A DNA stretch of 64,000 nt, taken from an uncultured Duncaniella sp. (GTDB lineage Bacteria > Bacteroidota > Bacteroidia > Bacteroidales > Muribaculaceae). Positions 36,401 through 43,515 of the stretch are shown piece after piece. The number at the start of each line of letters is the position of its first letter. Within the stretch, counting starts at the first letter, position 1. The stretch covers positions 43,330 to 107,329 of the forward strand of contig CAJUCI010000007.1 of assembly GCA_910584825.1 (NCBI GenBank), read 5' to 3'. The notes below the pieces were generated by a model. The model saw only the letters and a program-made list of their open reading frames with translations, ran no database searches and was not told where the DNA came from. The position numbers were made by a program, and so were the translations under genes.

Positions 36401-37361
36401 GCTCTCCTATCAGGACACCTGGATTACCCCCTCGACATCCAACTACCGTGCCTATGTGCGCAACTCGTTCATCGAGGGAGCCGTCGACTTCATCTACAAC
36501 AGCGGAAACATCTACATCGACAACACCACCCTCTACATCAACCGTGAAAGCGGCGGCTACATCGTAGCACCCTCCCACGCAGCCGACGTCGAATGGGGCT
36601 ACGTGTTCAACAACTGCACCATCACCGCCCCCGGCGTGCCCTCGCAGACCTCGGTATGGCTCGGCCGCCCCTGGCACAATTCGCCCAAGACCGTGTTCCT
36701 CAACACCCGCGCCGAAGTCACCATTCCCGCAACAGGCTGGTATGAGACAATGGGGGGACTCCCCGCTCTTTGGGCCGACTGGAACACCGTCGACGCCGAC
36801 GGCAACCCTGTAGACCTGTCACAGCGTCGCGACACATATTATAAGACTGTCGACGGCGAGAAGGTCTACGGCAAGGCCAAGAACTTCCTCACCGACGAGG
36901 AGGCCGCGCAGTACACCGTCAAGAACGTGCTCTCAGGCTCTGACAACTGGGAGCCGGTCATCAAGACCGAGTCATGCGACGCTCCCGTGGTGACACTTGA
37001 GAACGGCGAACTGAGCTGGGATGCCGTGCCCTACGCCATCTGCTACGTCATAACCCGTGGCGACGAGGTAATCGACATCATCAAGGAGACCTCCTACTCG
37101 CTCACCGCACTCACCGCCGCCGAGACCGATGACGCATACTGCGTGCAGGCTGTCAACGAGTTTGGCGGACTCAGTGCCAAGGGCATCGCCAACGACGACC
37201 AGTCGGGCATCGACAGCATCATCACCGACAGTGCCGACGTGACCGTTGAGATTTATGACGTGCGCGGCATGCGCCACGCCGCCCTCATCCCGGGCGTCAA
37301 CATCATCAAGCGCACCGACTCAGCCGGCAACGTCAAAGTTGAGAAGGTAGTGGTAAGATAA
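33462..37361 (+). CDS. Secreted multidomain pectin methylesterase (CE8)
   Basis: Large secreted pectinesterase of 1299 residues. Signal peptide ending LGLAAQ; beta-rich jelly-roll-like regions (30-400); two repeats like the bacterial InlB-B fold (about 412-490 and 490-570); another jelly roll (570-740); an SbsA/Big_5-type Ig domain (745-845, VPPVLIGSIPADKSEGAS); the CE8 beta-helix (about 849-1130); then a fibronectin-like region and a C-terminal VRGMRHAALIPGVNIIKR segment. CE8 residues are present: GPQALAL (Gln), YQDTWI (Gln and Asp), GAVDFIYN (Asp) and WLGRPW (Arg and Trp). It demethylates homogalacturonan, making it open to lyases. No lyase or SusC/D pair is in the window. Confidence 0.92.
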   Translation: MLKKTLTTCLCAAACGLGLAAQDPVTLASWTFETGYTVTALDGGNSLYTPNGGSAEDTGSVWYKDGTINILPESSAGDASVYVLSSFSENRYHQLCAGYQTRVYRIENNVENPSTDYTDPANHKAYYQVSFPTTGYKGISLTYAIAPGNNTQTPVEVVVSTDGGRSWIDAGATTSTSAVWFQYADATVDLSVNNKDNVLVRLLPTAGTTNWNMRNLSITGTEMEKAASADNENVTFTWPMGTTSPATTATASNSAVFSVYEMAVGSGLTATREATITGAATQTLYKPSNSNSAEFKAEDAIVWTVVPKKGVTFLPTSFAFQASKHGTGGGKLALEIRQGDKTVMEPTPLKDYARNGTGTNFTDFDEKISATASSEPLTVILYVYSLASGKEVGLADFVLSGVANGEVEPVPVYTLSLIQGTEGAGALSCSPAGAEFDEGTTLTVAATENFGYHFSSWTDESGKVVSTANPYTFPLTANTRLTANYEKNNVYALNLTIDGGANVNQVLYQPQGNVVDGVHYYEEGTEVMLTTVDNRVLSFTNWEDNTTTPTRVIKMGSNMDVTATFSAVDYIVGWDFYFDQPNSERAADFKDESDNAGLLSLHNPEGKTTTWLTRGVTNGDENGKWGARVWKNRNDNNYFEVSFKSEGYTNLTLSVALGSSYNTYNKFNIEYTTDGENYTPFAVYDVIKGWSSYETPLPADAANQKMVKIRFMPDKESGLNDGSTSDYDGLCIAELFILADKESANDDVPPVLIGSIPADKSEGASATGSIILTFDEKVKLGTGNATLNGEPLTGKESGKNIVYSYAGLDYNTAYTFILPAGAVTDRNGNSFGGTELTFTTMERTQPEARLYDVIVAKDGSGDFTSVQAAIDAAPASCIKPYLIFIKNGNYNEHVDVPKTKPFLHFIGQDRDKTVILDDKLCGGDNALHVSVGATVVVNSNDCLFENLTLENSYGHEKQAGPQALALNTTGDRTVFNNVAMLSYQDTWITPSTSNYRAYVRNSFIEGAVDFIYNSGNIYIDNTTLYINRESGGYIVAPSHAADVEWGYVFNNCTITAPGVPSQTSVWLGRPWHNSPKTVFLNTRAEVTIPATGWYETMGGLPALWADWNTVDADGNPVDLSQRRDTYYKTVDGEKVYGKAKNFLTDEEAAQYTVKNVLSGSDNWEPVIKTESCDAPVVTLENGELSWDAVPYAICYVITRGDEVIDIIKETSYSLTALTAAETDDAYCVQAVNEFGGLSAKGIANDDQSGIDSIITDSADVTVEIYDVRGMRHAALIPGVNIIKRTDSAGNVKVEKVVVR

Positions 37362-37396
37362 CCAAAGAAACACTCATATTTAATTGGTAGAAAGCG

Positions 37397-37430
37397 GGAG
37401 GTCCCGACGCGCGATGCGCCGGGACCTCTC
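37397..37430 (+). terminator. Terminator after the CE8 gene
   Basis: GGAGGTCCCGACGCGC-GAT-GCGCCGGGACCTC forms a strong stem with a small bulge. TGATTTTG follows, which also provides the -33 TTTG of the ispE promoter. Confidence 0.75.
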
Positions 37431-37434
37431 TGAT

Positions 37435-37465
37435 TTTGCCATACCGTAAAAATCAGCTAACTTTG
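37435..37465 (+). promoter_or_regulatory. Promoter of ispE
   Basis: TTTG 37435-37438, a 19-nt spacer, TAACTTTG 37458-37465: a full consensus match. It is about 31 nt upstream of the ATG. Confidence 0.85.
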
Positions 37466-37500
37466 CAGGAGGTAAACCCTCAACCATTCAAAACCCTACA

Positions 37501-38322
37501 ATGCTGCTATTCCCCAACGCCAAGATTAACCTCGGCCTCGACATACTGCGCAAGCGCGACGACGGATACCACGACATCGAGACCGTCATGGTGCCGGTGC
37601 CCTGGCGCGACGTGCTCGAGATAGTGCCCGCGCAGGGCGAATCCACCACCCTGACCGTCACAGGCCGGCATGTGGACTGCCCCACTGAAAAAAATCTGGT
37701 CATGAAGGCCTACCGTGCCCTCGAGCGCGAGGTGTCGCTCCCGCCGGTCGACATATATCTGCGCAAGATTGTCCCCGACGGCGCGGGACTCGGCGGAGGC
37801 TCGGCCGACGCGGCATTCACCCTCCGCGGCCTCAACGAGCTGTTTGCCCTCGGTTACTCCGACGCAGAGCTGGCCCGCGTGGCCTCGGGACTCGGAGCCG
37901 ACTGCCCCTTCTTCATCTACAACAGGCCGATGCTCTGCACCGGCACTGGCACCGACATGGAGCCGATTGACCTTGACCTGAGCGGACTGACGATACTCAT
38001 AGCCAAGCCCCGCGTGAGCGTGCCCACAGCCGCCGCCTACTCGCGCACCACTCCGGCCATCCCCGCCACGCGCATCAGCGACATCATCAGCCGCCCCGTG
38101 GCCGACTGGCAGGGCGTGCTCAAGAACGACTTCGAGGCATCGGTGTTCCCCGCCTACCCCGCCATCGCCGAGGTCAAGGAACGCATCGCCCGGCTCGCCC
38201 CCCTCTACACCGCCATGTCGGGGTCAGGCGCGTCGGTATTCGGCCTCTTCGCGAGTGACAAATTGTCACCCTCGGCCGCCGAGCTGTTCGCCGACTGTGA
38301 CACGCTCGTTGCAACGCTCTGA
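37501..38322 (+). CDS. ispE: 4-diphosphocytidyl-2-C-methyl-D-erythritol kinase IspE
   Basis: GHMP-family kinase of the MEP isoprenoid pathway, phosphorylating CDP-methylerythritol, 273 residues. The N-terminal start FPNAKINLGLDIL, the ATP loop PDGAGLGGGSADAAFTLR and the C-terminal MSGSGASVFGLF are diagnostic. It has its own promoter and lies upstream of grpE-dnaJ. The last part of the gene contains the TGACA-N3-TGTCA palindrome (38256-38268) that may regulate grpE. Confidence 0.95.
   Translation: MLLFPNAKINLGLDILRKRDDGYHDIETVMVPVPWRDVLEIVPAQGESTTLTVTGRHVDCPTEKNLVMKAYRALEREVSLPPVDIYLRKIVPDGAGLGGGSADAAFTLRGLNELFALGYSDAELARVASGLGADCPFFIYNRPMLCTGTGTDMEPIDLDLSGLTILIAKPRVSVPTAAAYSRTTPAIPATRISDIISRPVADWQGVLKNDFEASVFPAYPAIAEVKERIARLAPLYTAMSGSGASVFGLFASDKLSPSAAELFADCDTLVATL
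38256..38268. promoter_or_regulatory. Candidate activator site upstream of grpE (TGACA-N3-TGTCA)
   Basis: TGACA-AAT-TGTCA within the 3' coding end of ispE, inside a 15-bp palindrome GTGACAAATTGTCAC (38255-38269). It is about 163 bp upstream of the sigma-54-like element and has the same core and spacing as the site before clpB. Confidence 0.4.
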
Positions 38323-38429
38323 CCGACAATATTTTCTCTTGATACAGTGAACGTTATCCCCCGTTCTTTGTTCTACATTTACAGCCGTCCCCCCGTACGC
38401 ATGTAACTTTTAGTGCCCTCGCGGGGAGT

Positions 38430-38447
38430 TTGGCAGCATTTTTGCAT
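38430..38447 (+). promoter_or_regulatory. Sigma-54-like promoter of grpE-dnaJ
   Basis: TTGGCA-GC-ATTTTTGCAT: GG at 38432-38433, exactly ten bases, GC at 38444-38445, with the extended TTGGCA and TTTTTGC context of sigma-54 promoters. The predicted start near 38456 gives a leader of about 25 nt. There is no good TTTG-N19-21-TAnnTTTG alternative. Confidence 0.6.
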
Positions 38448-38480
38448 AGATATTAAGTTAAAAAAATTAGATACACAGTC

Positions 38481-39110
38481 ATGTCCAAAGAATCACATAA
38501 CAGCAACGCAGGTAAGCCCGAAGAGGAGAAACTTCACCGCGAAGCTCCCGACACCGAGGCCCTTGACGACGTTCAGGAGGCCGCCGAAGAGACCGAGTCG
38601 CAGGTCGACGAGGCCAACGACGTAATCAATCAGGAACTGGCCGACATCGACACGCTCAACAAGCAGCTTCTCGACGCTCAGGCCCAGGTGGAGAAGGAGA
38701 AGAAGGAATACCTCTTCCTCATGGCCGAGTTTGACAACTTCCGCAAGCGCACCGTCAAGGAGAAGGGCGAGCTTATCAAGAACGCCTCCGAGAATGTGCT
38801 CAAGGGTCTGCTCCCCATCGTCGACGACTTCGAGCGCGGCCTTGAGGCAAGCGCGAAGGTCGAGGATGCCGCCGATGTGCGCAAAGGCATGGAGCTTATC
38901 TATCAGAAGTTTGTCAAATATCTCGAGCAGAACGGCGTGAAGGCCATCGAATCTACCGGCAAGCCCTTTGACGCTGAGCTGCACGAGGCTATAGCTATGG
39001 TCCCCGTCCCCGACGAGACTCAGAAGGGACTGGTGATTGACACCCCCACCAAGGGTTATACTCTCAACGACAAAGTGCTCCGCCACGCCAAAGTGGTAGT
39101 AGGCCAGTAA
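38481..39110 (+). CDS. grpE: Nucleotide exchange factor GrpE
   Basis: Co-chaperone that drives ADP release from DnaK, 209 residues. There is an acidic, probably disordered start, then a long coiled coil ([20 protein letters not shown]) and the GrpE signature [19 protein letters not shown]; the C-terminal beta domain includes [10 protein letters not shown] and [16 protein letters not shown]. dnaJ starts 13 bp later, so the two form an operon. dnaK itself is not in the window. Confidence 0.95.
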   Translation: MSKESHNSNAGKPEEEKLHREAPDTEALDDVQEAAEETESQVDEANDVINQELADIDTLNKQLLDAQAQVEKEKKEYLFLMAEFDNFRKRTVKEKGELIKNASENVLKGLLPIVDDFERGLEASAKVEDAADVRKGMELIYQKFVKYLEQNGVKAIESTGKPFDAELHEAIAMVPVPDETQKGLVIDTPTKGYTLNDKVLRHAKVVVGQ

Positions 39111-39123
39111 AAACTCACCCCTC

Positions 39124-40287
39124 ATGGCAACTAAACGAGATTATTACGAGGTGCTTGGAGTCGACAGGAACGCCGACGAAAAGACCATCAAGAGTGCCTA
39201 TCGCAAGAAGGCCATACAGTATCACCCCGACAAGAACCCCGGCGACAAGGAGGCTGAGGAGAAGTTCAAGGAGGCTGCCGAAGCCTACGACGTGCTCTCC
39301 AACCCCGAGAAGCGTGCCAAGTATGACCAGTTTGGCCACGACATGGGCCCGCAGGGATTCCCCGGCGGCGGTGGAGGTTTCCATGCCGGAGGATTCTCGA
39401 TGGAGGACATCTTCTCGCAGTTCGGCGACATCTTCGGCGGAGCGTTCGGCAACATGGGCGGCTTCGAGTCGGCCGGCGGACGCACACGCCGCCGCCAGCG
39501 CAAAGGCACCGACCTGCGCATCAAAATCAAGATGACCCTCGCCGAGATAGCCACCGGCGTGACCAAGACCCTCAAAATCCCCACCCTCGTGCCCGACACC
39601 CACTGCCACGGCACGGGCGCGAAGGACGGCACGGCATTCCACACCTGCCCCACCTGTAACGGCCAGGGCACGGTGATACGCCAGCAGCAGACCATGTTTG
39701 GCATCTCGCAGTCGGCTGTGGAGTGTCCGCAGTGTCACGGCGAAGGCAAAATCATACAGGAGAAGTGCTCCTACTGCAACGGCGAAGGCGTGGTGCGCAA
39801 GGAGGAGACCGTATCGTTCTCCATCCCCGCCGGCGTGCAGGACGGCCAGACCCTCACCCTCCGCGGCAAGGGCAACGCCGCACCCCACGGCGGTGCCAAC
39901 GGCGACCTGCTCATAGTCATCGAGGAGGTCAAGCACCCCGAGCTGATACGCGACGGCAACGACATCGTCTACAACCTCATGCTCGACCTGCCCACCGCCA
40001 CCCTCGGCGGCTCGGTGGAGGTGCCCACCATCAACGGACGCGCCCGCATGAAGATACCCGCCGGCACACAACCGGGCAAAGTGTTGCGTATGCGCGGCAA
40101 GGGCCTCCCCTCGACCGACGGCTACGGCACAGGCGACGAGCTGGTCAACGTGATGGTCTACATCCCCGAAAACCTCAACCAGCAGGAGCGTGACGCCATC
40201 GAATCACTCCGAGGCAAGCCCGGCGTGACCCCCGACGAGTCAACCAAAAACCGCATCTTCTCAAAACTCCGCCACATATTTGAATAA
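39124..40287 (+). CDS. dnaJ: Chaperone DnaJ (Hsp40) with an altered zinc-finger cysteine
   Basis: Class A J-protein, 387 residues, that stimulates DnaK and binds unfolded proteins. The J domain (1-70) has YHPDKNPG; a Gly/Phe region follows (75-125), then the zinc-finger region (about 145-215) and two beta-rich client-binding domains. Zinc motifs 2-4 are normal ([24 protein letters not shown]). Motif 1 reads D158-T-H-C-H-G-T-G, with Asp where the first Cys is expected. Zinc site I would then have one Asp and three Cys ligands. The GAC codon shows no sign of a sequencing indel. The gene is co-transcribed with grpE. Confidence 0.95.
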   Translation: MATKRDYYEVLGVDRNADEKTIKSAYRKKAIQYHPDKNPGDKEAEEKFKEAAEAYDVLSNPEKRAKYDQFGHDMGPQGFPGGGGGFHAGGFSMEDIFSQFGDIFGGAFGNMGGFESAGGRTRRRQRKGTDLRIKIKMTLAEIATGVTKTLKIPTLVPDTHCHGTGAKDGTAFHTCPTCNGQGTVIRQQQTMFGISQSAVECPQCHGEGKIIQEKCSYCNGEGVVRKEETVSFSIPAGVQDGQTLTLRGKGNAAPHGGANGDLLIVIEEVKHPELIRDGNDIVYNLMLDLPTATLGGSVEVPTINGRARMKIPAGTQPGKVLRMRGKGLPSTDGYGTGDELVNVMVYIPENLNQQERDAIESLRGKPGVTPDESTKNRIFSKLRHIFE

Positions 40288-40297
40288 GAATATAGAA

Positions 40298-40397
40298 GGG
40301 AACATAAGGACATAAGAGACAAAAGCGACATAAGGAATTATTTTTTTGATAATCAAAAAACATATGTCGCTTTTGTCTCTTATGTCCTTACGTCCCC
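40298..40397. repeat. ACATAAGGACATAAG hairpin repeat, copy 1
   Basis: Arms 40298-40332 and 40363-40397 pair at 33 of 35 positions; the right arm contains GTCGCTTTTGTCTCTTATGT. The 30-nt loop has its own inner TTTTTTGAT/ATCAAAAAA pairing. It begins 10 nt after the dnaJ stop. Confidence 0.9.
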
Positions 40398-40466
40398 CTC
40401 TCTATACTCTATACTTTCCCCTCTATACTAAAAAGCTCTATACTCTATACTTTAACCTCTATACTA
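40398..40466. repeat. CTCTATACT direct repeats
   Basis: Five or more CTCTATACT units in tandem or near-tandem, of the same word family as the inverted repeat at 17674-17841. They fill the gap to the U32 gene start and leave no recognisable promoter there. Confidence 0.7.
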
Positions 40467-40481
40467 TCCCCCCACAAAACA

Positions 40482-42314
40482 ATGAAACCGCTCGAACTCC
40501 TTGCCCCCGCACGTAACGCCGACACAGCTATCAGTGCCATACTTGCCGGTGCCGACGCCGTGTATATGGGCGCGTCGAGCCACGGCGCGCGCAAGGAGGC
40601 CGCCAACTCCATCGACGACATCAGGCGGGTGGTCGACTTTGCCCACCCCTACAACGCCAAAGTCTATGCCACGGTCAACACCATAATATATGATAGCGAG
40701 CTCGCCGGGGTCGAGCGGCTGATTACCGAACTCTACCACGCCGGAGTCGACGCGCTGATAGTGCAGGACATGGGCATACTCCGCATGCCTATCCCACCTA
40801 TCGAGCTGCATGCAAGCACGCAATGCGACATCCGCACCCCCGAAAAGGCACGGTTTCTCGCCGACGTGGGCTTTACCCGCCTCGTACTCGCCCGCGAACT
40901 GTCGCTGAGCGAGATAGAGGAGATACACCGCGCCGTGCCCTCGACCGAACTCGAGGCATTCATCCACGGCGCACTGTGCGTCAGCTACAGCGGCGACTGC
41001 CGCGCCAGCTGCATGACCGGCGGACGCAGTGCCAACCGAGGCGAGTGCGCCCAGATATGCCGCCTCCCCTACACCCTCACCGACTCACGGGGCCGCGTAC
41101 TGGTCGAGGACAAACACCTGCTCTCGCTCCGCGACCTCAACCGCTCCGACTCAATCGGCGCGATGGCCGATGCCGGCATCTGCTCATTCAAAATCGAGGG
41201 GCGACTCAAGGAGGAGGGCTACGTGCGTAACACCGTGGCATGGTATTCGCGCATCCTCGACCGCATCGTCAGTGAGAGCGGCGGACGCTATCGCCGCCTG
41301 TCGGCCGGACAATCACGTGCGGGCTTCAACCCGTCGCCCGACAAGTCATTCAACCGTGGCTTCACCACCTACTTCCTATCGGGCCGCGCCCCTGCCAAGG
41401 GTCTCGCCTCGCTCGACACCCCCAAGGCCACCGGCACCCCCGTCGGCAAGGTCAAGCGTTGCGACGGCAAGACCATCATTGCCGACCTCACCGCACCCCT
41501 CGCCAACGGCGACGGACTCGGGTATTTCGACATCACAGGCCGCTTTCAGGGCTTCCGCCTCAACCGCGCCGAGGGCAACCGCCTCTACCCCGCCACACCC
41601 CGCGCCATCCCTGCCGGAACCATCCTCTACCGCAACCGCGACAAGGAGTGGGACGACGCCATCACCTCGGCCAAGACCTCGCGCACCATACGCGTCGACA
41701 TGGTGCTTCGCACCGTGGGCACTGACTGCGTTGTGCTTGAACTGACCGACGAGCGCGGCACCTCGGCCACATACGCCATGACCCTCGACGCACCGCTCAC
41801 CGAGGCCGTGACTCCGCAGGAATCCCCCCGCCGTCAGATACTCAACAAGCTCGGCGGCACCATTTATCAGGCCGGTAAGATTGTCGACCTCGCGGGTCAG
41901 GTATTCATCCCGGCCTCGCGCCTTGCCACGCTGCGCCGCGAGGCTCTTGCGTCATTTGACCGCGCCCACGCCATGACCTACCGCTACGGCCGTCGGCTTG
42001 TCGAAAACCGCGATGCGCAATTCCCCCGCACCGCGCTCACCATCCATGACAACGTGGCCAACCGTCTCGCCGAAGAGTTTTACCGCTCGCATGGCGTCAC
42101 CGACATCACCCCCGCCGTCGAAGTTTCGCGACCCGAAGACGACAGCATGGTCATGACCACGCGCTACTGTCTGCGCCGCGAGCTTGGCCGCTGTCTGCTC
42201 ACCCCCCAAGGCAAATCATGGCCCGACGGCCCCATGTATCTCACCAACGGAAACATCCGCCTCCGCGTCGAATTTGACTGCACCCGCTGCGGAATGAACC
42301 TCTATACAAATTGA
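40482..42314 (+). CDS. U32 family peptidase-like protein (RlhA/collagenase-like)
   Basis: Member of the U32 family, 610 residues. Despite the peptidase name, characterised relatives (RlhA, TrhP, UbiU/V) work in RNA hydroxylation or ubiquinone synthesis. The N-terminal TIM-barrel part begins MKPLELLAPARNADTAISAI. The conserved cysteine region is SYSGDCRASCMTGGRSANRG followed by ECAQICR, likely an iron-sulfur site, and FKIEGRLKEEGYVRNTV is the family signature. A C-terminal domain (about 380-610) of DUF3656 type ends with CTRCGMNLYTN. The stop codon lies inside the left arm of the AT-rich repeat at 42308. Confidence 0.88.
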   Translation: MKPLELLAPARNADTAISAILAGADAVYMGASSHGARKEAANSIDDIRRVVDFAHPYNAKVYATVNTIIYDSELAGVERLITELYHAGVDALIVQDMGILRMPIPPIELHASTQCDIRTPEKARFLADVGFTRLVLARELSLSEIEEIHRAVPSTELEAFIHGALCVSYSGDCRASCMTGGRSANRGECAQICRLPYTLTDSRGRVLVEDKHLLSLRDLNRSDSIGAMADAGICSFKIEGRLKEEGYVRNTVAWYSRILDRIVSESGGRYRRLSAGQSRAGFNPSPDKSFNRGFTTYFLSGRAPAKGLASLDTPKATGTPVGKVKRCDGKTIIADLTAPLANGDGLGYFDITGRFQGFRLNRAEGNRLYPATPRAIPAGTILYRNRDKEWDDAITSAKTSRTIRVDMVLRTVGTDCVVLELTDERGTSATYAMTLDAPLTEAVTPQESPRRQILNKLGGTIYQAGKIVDLAGQVFIPASRLATLRREALASFDRAHAMTYRYGRRLVENRDAQFPRTALTIHDNVANRLAEEFYRSHGVTDITPAVEVSRPEDDSMVMTTRYCLRRELGRCLLTPQGKSWPDGPMYLTNGNIRLRVEFDCTRCGMNLYTN

Positions 42315-42634
42315 AAATTTAAAATTTAAAATGGAAAATTGAGCTTCGCGACATCGAGGCTGACGCACAACGCTATACCCCCCAAAGGCGCACAACGCCA
42401 TATTCCAAAAATTCGCACAACGCCATATTCCAAAAAGGTACATAAAGACATAAGGGACAAAAGCGACATAAGTTTTTTAAACTTTGATAACCTTTTGAAA
42501 GTCATTGATAATCAACGATTGTCAAAAAAAAATAAATCCTTATATCGCTTTTGTCCCTCATGTCTTTATGTCCCTTTTGGGTATATGGAATTGAGCGGCG
42601 CGAAGCCCAATTTTAAATTTTAAATTTTCAATTT
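42308..42634. repeat. Nested palindrome: AT-rich outer repeat around another element
   Basis: The outer arms are 42308-42350 (AAATTGAAAATTTAAAATTT...GCTTCGCG) and 42599-42634 (CGCGAAGC...AAATTTTCAATTT); they match except for a short insertion in the left arm. The second repeat family (42430-42580) sits inside. The left arm contains the TGA of the U32 gene, and the AATTGA extension of the right arm provides the TGA of the convergent solute-binding gene at 42642. No gene is visible in the 327 bases between them. Confidence 0.75.
42430..42580. repeat. ACATAAGGACATAAG hairpin repeat, copy 2
   Basis: Left arm about 42430-42470, right arm 42541-42580. Compared with copy 1, AAGGACA has become AAAGACA and AAGAGAC has become GGGAC in both arms, so pairing is kept. 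The loop is about 70 nt with an inner TTGATAA / TTATCAA-like pairing. Confidence 0.85.
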
Positions 42635-42641
42635 TAAATTT

Positions 42642-43463
42642 TCAATTCTTCTCCGTCCATTTCTCCACGAGCTGTGTGTAGTCGGGGGTCAGTTTGAACC
42701 GCTCGATTTGTGCGTCAATTGTGTCGGCAAGTCGGCTGCTGTCCTTATTCATAATCCATGACTGGAACTGGCTGAATGAGATGTGGGTGGAGATATGGAC
42801 GTCGGGAAACTCCGACTGCATCTTCTGAGCCACCTCCTGATTGACCACCGCACGCGGTATGTCGCCCGCATCCACAAGCATCACCAGCTGTTCGGCCGTG
42901 TACTCGTGCGAGTCATGGATGTGTATGCTGTCGCCAATCTCGCGCGACAGGTTCTCAAGCCTTTCGACCGACGGCGCGCCCGCCACCACCCACACGCTCT
43001 TGCCGGCAAGCCCGAGCGGCGAGGTTATAGTGGTGTCGCGGCTCACGAGCACCATCCTGTCGGTATAGACAGGCACACTGAAACGAAACCGCTCCTTGAG
43101 CGAAGCCGTCACGGGGATGTCAGCCACGAGTATGTCATACACGCCTCGGCTGAGCTTGTCGAGCGACTCGCTCACCGATGCCACGGGATAATACTTGAAC
43201 TTGTCGCCATACATCGCCCCCATGTCGCGCAGCATCTCGTAGTTGAAACCTCCGAGCGTGTCGGCATAGCGGTAGAGCGACATCGGCGAATATGCTATGG
43301 CCACATTGATGGTGTCATCACGCCCGCGCTGATACTCGTAGCCCGAGCCTGAGCCTGACGTGTGCATATGTCTGACTGTGACGATAACCCCCACCGCAAG
43401 TATAGCGAGGGCTATCAGCATTATGCGGCGCGGGGTGAAAAGACCGGTGTGTTTATCCTCCAT
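42642..43463 (-). CDS. Membrane-anchored family-3 solute-binding protein (MltF N-domain-like)
   Basis: Protein of 273 residues with one N-terminal membrane segment (IMLIALAILAVGVIVTV, residues 14-30) and an extracytoplasmic bilobal solute-binding domain: INVAIAYSPMSLYRY, GGFNYEMLRDMGAMYG, YDILVADIPVTASLKER, GLAGKSVWVVAGAP and a final YTQLVEKWTEKN. It resembles the N-terminal half of the lytic transglycosylase MltF but has no catalytic transglycosylase domain. No amino-acid ABC transporter genes are nearby. A regulatory or ligand-sensing role is possible; the ligand is unknown. Confidence 0.75.
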   Translation of the reverse strand: MEDKHTGLFTPRRIMLIALAILAVGVIVTVRHMHTSGSGSGYEYQRGRDDTINVAIAYSPMSLYRYADTLGGFNYEMLRDMGAMYGDKFKYYPVASVSESLDKLSRGVYDILVADIPVTASLKERFRFSVPVYTDRMVLVSRDTTITSPLGLAGKSVWVVAGAPSVERLENLSREIGDSIHIHDSHEYTAEQLVMLVDAGDIPRAVVNQEVAQKMQSEFPDVHISTHISFSQFQSWIMNKDSSRLADTIDAQIERFKLTPDYTQLVEKWTEKN

Positions 43464-43515
43464 ATGTCATATATACTTATATACAGTATATATAACACAC
43501 ATCCGAGCCGAATGG

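Noticed and set aside
35766..36677. 303-codon frame opposite the CE8 gene
   Set aside because: It is antisense to the conserved catalytic domain; its Val/Gly/Glu-rich composition resembles no protein family.
39115..40071. 318-codon frame opposite dnaJ
   Set aside because: Gly/Val/Ala/His-rich shadow of dnaJ with no start signal.
40298..40466. Riboswitch or structured leader of the U32 gene
   Set aside because: The hairpin belongs to a dispersed repeat family present in at least five unrelated intergenic gaps, so it is not a gene-specific aptamer.
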